Assembly (NCBI RefSeq): GCF_000379025.1
Contig: NZ_KB900617.1
Coordinates: forward strand, 1 to 44,403
Reading direction: 5' to 3'
Length of the DNA stretch: 44,403 nucleotides
DNA from: Orenia marismortui DSM 5156
GTDB lineage: Bacteria; Bacillota; Halanaerobiia; Halobacteroidales; Halobacteroidaceae
The position numbers and the translations under genes were made by a program. This document shows, in pieces, positions 42,146-44,403 of this stretch (position 1 is its first letter; the number at the start of each line of letters is the position of its first letter). Below the pieces are notes generated by a model. The model was not told the DNA's origin, did no database searches, and worked only from the letters and a program-made list of their open reading frames with translations.

Positions 42146-43351
42146 CTATCTATTCTTTATTATCTCTATTAACTCTTCAACTGATACATTATCAAAATTT
42201 AACTCATCTAAGTCTAAACTTTGATTAATAGCCTTTCTTAATATAGCCGATTTACTCATATCACCTATTACAATTGCCCCTATTATCACTTTATCTTTGA
42301 TTAAGATTTTAATATACTTATCTTCTTTCTCTTCATAAATTACATCTGTCGCCTTCTGATTATTATTATCTCCCATAGAAAATAAAGAAATTCCAAAAGC
42401 TCTGAGCATAACTGTTGGGGTAAGATGTTCATAAGTAGCATCTTGACCTGCAATATTATACCCTGCTATCTTACCTTGCTCAATAGCAATAGGCCACAAA
42501 CCAAAACCTTGATTGTCAAGTTCTGAAACATCACCAACTGCATAGATGTTAGAATAGTTACTTTGCATTCTATTATTTACAACGACTCCAAAATCCGTCT
42601 TGATATTTGTTCCTTCTAATAAATCTAAATTAGGTCTAATTCCAGTAGAGTAAATAATCATATCACACTCTACCTCTTTTTCTTCACCAGTTATAAAGCC
42701 TTCAACCTTTGCTTGACCAACTATCTCCTTAATTGAGGTAGCAGCTAAGATCTGAATATTATGTTCACTAACCTTTTTCTCTAAGATATCACATGACTTT
42801 TCATCTAATTGTTGGGGCATTAAATATGGACATATCTCAGCAATCATAACATCCTTACCTGCTTGAGAGAGAACCCATGCCATCTCTAAACCTAATACTC
42901 CTCCTCCAATAATCAAAATCTTATTACTCTTTTCAGTATAATTCTTAATTTTTCTTGAATCTTCTAAATTCCTTAGAGTAAAGACTCCCTTCTTATCTAT
43001 TCCTTCAATTGGGGGAGCAGCGTTTCTAGCACCATTAGCCAATACTAATTCACTATAACTTACTCTCGTAGAATTATCTAAAATTATTTCCTTCTCCTTT
43101 GGTGATATAGATACAACCTTTGTACCTAAATTAAGCTCTACATTATTTTCATCATACCATTCCTTCTTCTCTAATAAAATCTGATCTGCCTTGATTTCAT
43201 TTAATAGACCTTTAGATAATTTTATTCGATTATAAGGATAAGTCTCTTCTTCACCAAATAATTTTATTTTACAATCTTTATCATACTCTCTAATAGCTTT
43301 AATTGCACTAATAGCAGCTATACCACTACCTACTATTGCTACCTCTTTCAT
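42146..43351 (-). CDS. rubredoxin/nitrite-reductase-type NAD(P)H FAD oxidoreductase
   Basis: 401 aa two-dinucleotide-fold flavoprotein: FAD motif VAIVGSGIAAISAIKAIRE, YPYNRIKLSK, GARNAAPP, NADH motif ILIIGGGVLGLEMAWVLS, and IYAVGDVSEL. The order and length match NADH:rubredoxin oxidoreductase (NROR) and NirB/NasB FAD domains. In clostridia NROR feeds rubredoxin, flavodiiron protein, desulfoferrodoxin and rubrerythrin, all of whose acceptors occur at 14.4-16.7 kb. AGAGGAGG precedes the ATG. Assignment to rubredoxin is by family and context, not proven. Confidence 0.82.
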   Translation of the reverse strand: MKEVAIVGSGIAAISAIKAIREYDKDCKIKLFGEEETYPYNRIKLSKGLLNEIKADQILLEKKEWYDENNVELNLGTKVVSISPKEKEIILDNSTRVSYSELVLANGARNAAPPIEGIDKKGVFTLRNLEDSRKIKNYTEKSNKILIIGGGVLGLEMAWVLSQAGKDVMIAEICPYLMPQQLDEKSCDILEKKVSEHNIQILAATSIKEIVGQAKVEGFITGEEKEVECDMIIYSTGIRPNLDLLEGTNIKTDFGVVVNNRMQSNYSNIYAVGDVSELDNQGFGLWPIAIEQGKIAGYNIAGQDATYEHLTPTVMLRAFGISLFSMGDNNNQKATDVIYEEKEDKYIKILIKDKVIIGAIVIGDMSKSAILRKAINQSLDLDELNFDNVSVEELIEIIKNR

Positions 43352-43507
43352 TAATTTATCCTCCTCTATTTAAGTTCTTAAAATTATTCTCTCTATTCTT
43401 AGCATTTATTATTAACAATACTTAGCTATTTCTATTAAGATTAGTACTAATCTTAATAGGTAAATTATTAATTATAGAATTCTAAAACAATTCAATTATA
43501 TTATTTC

Positions 43508-44403
43508 TTAAATTGCAATATTAAATTGAACTAGTTTCAAACTGTAATAATTTGGTTAATTAGTTATATAGAATTTCTCTTAGTTGATCTTCAAAAGCTT
43601 CATCAGGAGTTAGGTATCCTAAAATTTTTCTTGGTAGAGTATTACACCAGTTTTGAACTCTAGCAATAGATTCAATAGAGAATTCACTTATACTTCTGCC
43701 TTTAGGTATAAAACGTCTTATGAGACCATTATGACGTTCATTGGTACCTCTTTCCCATGATGAATAGGGATGAGTAAAATATACTTTTGTATCAACTATT
43801 TCTTCTATAGAACCTAGCTCTGAAAATTCAGAGCCATTATCGCAGGTAAAGCTTTTAAATACATTAGAAAAAAGCTCTCCAGAGTCTTTGATTAGTTTTA
43901 ATATAGCATTTTGAACAGATTCAGCTGTTTTACCAGGAATTTTACGAATGATTTCTTTACGAGTCATGCGCTCTGTCATAGTGAGTAAAACTTCATCATT
44001 TTTATTCTTTTTACCAATAACAGTGTCAATTTCCCAATGCCCAAATTCGCTGCGATCATTAATATTTTCAGGGCGTTCATCGATACTTGTGCCAAGTTTC
44101 TTTTTATTACGCTTAAGACATTTTGATTTTGAAGAACGTTTAAGCTTCAATGGCAAATCAATATTGCTAATCTGAAGTAGTCCAAGATCTATATAGTTAT
44201 ATAGAGTTTTAGTGCATACCATCTCTGACTTTGAGAATTTGTTATGCAGCTTTGCTGCACCACAAATAGAATCAAGAGATTGTTTATGCTCGCAAAATAA
44301 CTCTATAACATAATCAATGAATGTTTCACATTCTAAAAGCTTAAATTTCGGTCCGCAATTTTTACGATTAGATTCATAAACTTTTTGACCAGCGTCAGGG
44401 AAG
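43508..44403 (-). mobile_element. IS30-family element, truncated by the window edge
   Basis: The 3' end of an IS30-like element. A candidate terminal repeat with TTGCAATATTAAATTGAAC lies at about 43513-43532, about 30 bases past the transposase stop, resembling IS30 ends. The other end is outside the window, so its completeness is unknown. Confidence 0.65.
43560..44402 (-). CDS. IS30-family transposase, C-terminal 281 codons
   Basis: The frame is open without a stop from the window edge (44402) to 43560, including FPDAGQKVYESNRK upstream of the first internal Met at 44222, so the gene simply runs out of the window and is not truncated by mutation. The DDE core is complete: D in HWEIDTVIGKK, D in FTCDNGSEF, and E in GTNERHNGLIRRFIPKGRSI. 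The upstream helix-turn-helix (CGAAKLHNKFSKS, TLYNYID) is partly visible. No frameshifts seen. Confidence 0.9.
   Translation of the reverse strand, partial: FPDAGQKVYESNRKNCGPKFKLLECETFIDYVIELFCEHKQSLDSICGAAKLHNKFSKSEMVCTKTLYNYIDLGLLQISNIDLPLKLKRSSKSKCLKRNKKKLGTSIDERPENINDRSEFGHWEIDTVIGKKNKNDEVLLTMTERMTRKEIIRKIPGKTAESVQNAILKLIKDSGELFSNVFKSFTCDNGSEFSELGSIEEIVDTKVYFTHPYSSWERGTNERHNGLIRRFIPKGRSISEFSIESIARVQNWCNTLPRKILGYLTPDEAFEDQLREILYN

Noticed and set aside
1-44403. tRNA or rRNA genes, prophage, origin of replication
   Set aside because: No cloverleaf with CCA-ready acceptor, no rRNA-like blocks, no phage structural genes and no DnaA-box cluster were seen.

Overview
The window comes from a low-GC, strictly anaerobic, motile Firmicute. 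Gene content fits a halophilic Halanaerobiales relative such as the Halobacteroidaceae, although no rRNA is present to prove it. Signs are the AT-rich sequence, strong AGGAGG ribosome sites with several TTG/GTG starts, reductive oxygen defence (flavodiiron protein, superoxide reductases, rubrerythrin), a ferredoxin-dependent 2-oxoacid oxidoreductase, and class C group II intron, IS110 and IS30 elements.

Layout: (1) 0.2-1.0 kb, a 2H phosphoesterase and a small membrane protein. (2) 1.2-13.2 kb, one minus-strand chemotaxis operon in the order MCP-like/CheZ-like protein, STAS protein, CheY, CheA, CheW, CheR, CheB, dCache receptor, CheD, HBM receptor. No cheC, cheX or canonical cheZ is present, and the first gene carries a DxxxQ motif that could supply the missing CheY-P phosphatase. 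(3) 13.5-16.7 kb, an HD-GYP protein and the oxygen-defence set fprA-dfx-rbr. (4) 17.0-19.0 kb, tandem bioY genes under a BirA operator, then folA. (5) 19.2-21.8 kb, korAB. (6) 22-23.6 kb, an IS110-family element with a structured non-coding end. (7) 23.8-26.4 kb, encapsulin plus encapsulated ferritin, a decayed rubrerythrin and a second superoxide reductase. (8) 26.4-30.5 kb, a multi-PAS kinase and an AhpF-like reductase. (9) 30.7-32.85 kb, a decaying class C group II intron inserted at the terminator of a probable Fur-controlled small RNA. (10) 33.1-43.4 kb, AbrB, GGDEF-EAL, methyltransferase, alcohol dehydrogenase, metK with a SAM-I riboswitch, sfsA, a LysM-polysaccharide deacetylase, a DUF1450 protein and a rubredoxin-reductase-like flavoprotein. 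(11) the right edge, a truncated IS30 transposase.

The recurring theme is iron and oxygen: FDP, desulfoferrodoxin, rubrerythrin, superoxide reductase, ferritin-loaded encapsulin, AhpF-like and rubredoxin-reductase-like flavoproteins, with Fur- and PerR-like boxes. The most interesting candidate is the roughly 105-nt transcript at 32735-32840: a sigma-A promoter, a perfect 7-1-7 Fur box at the start point, a CCUCCU anti-Shine-Dalgarno segment complementary to the fprA ribosome site, and a strong terminator. It looks like an iron-sparing sRNA. Second is the DxxxQ protein heading the chemotaxis operon. All functional statements are read from sequence and family knowledge; no searches were run.
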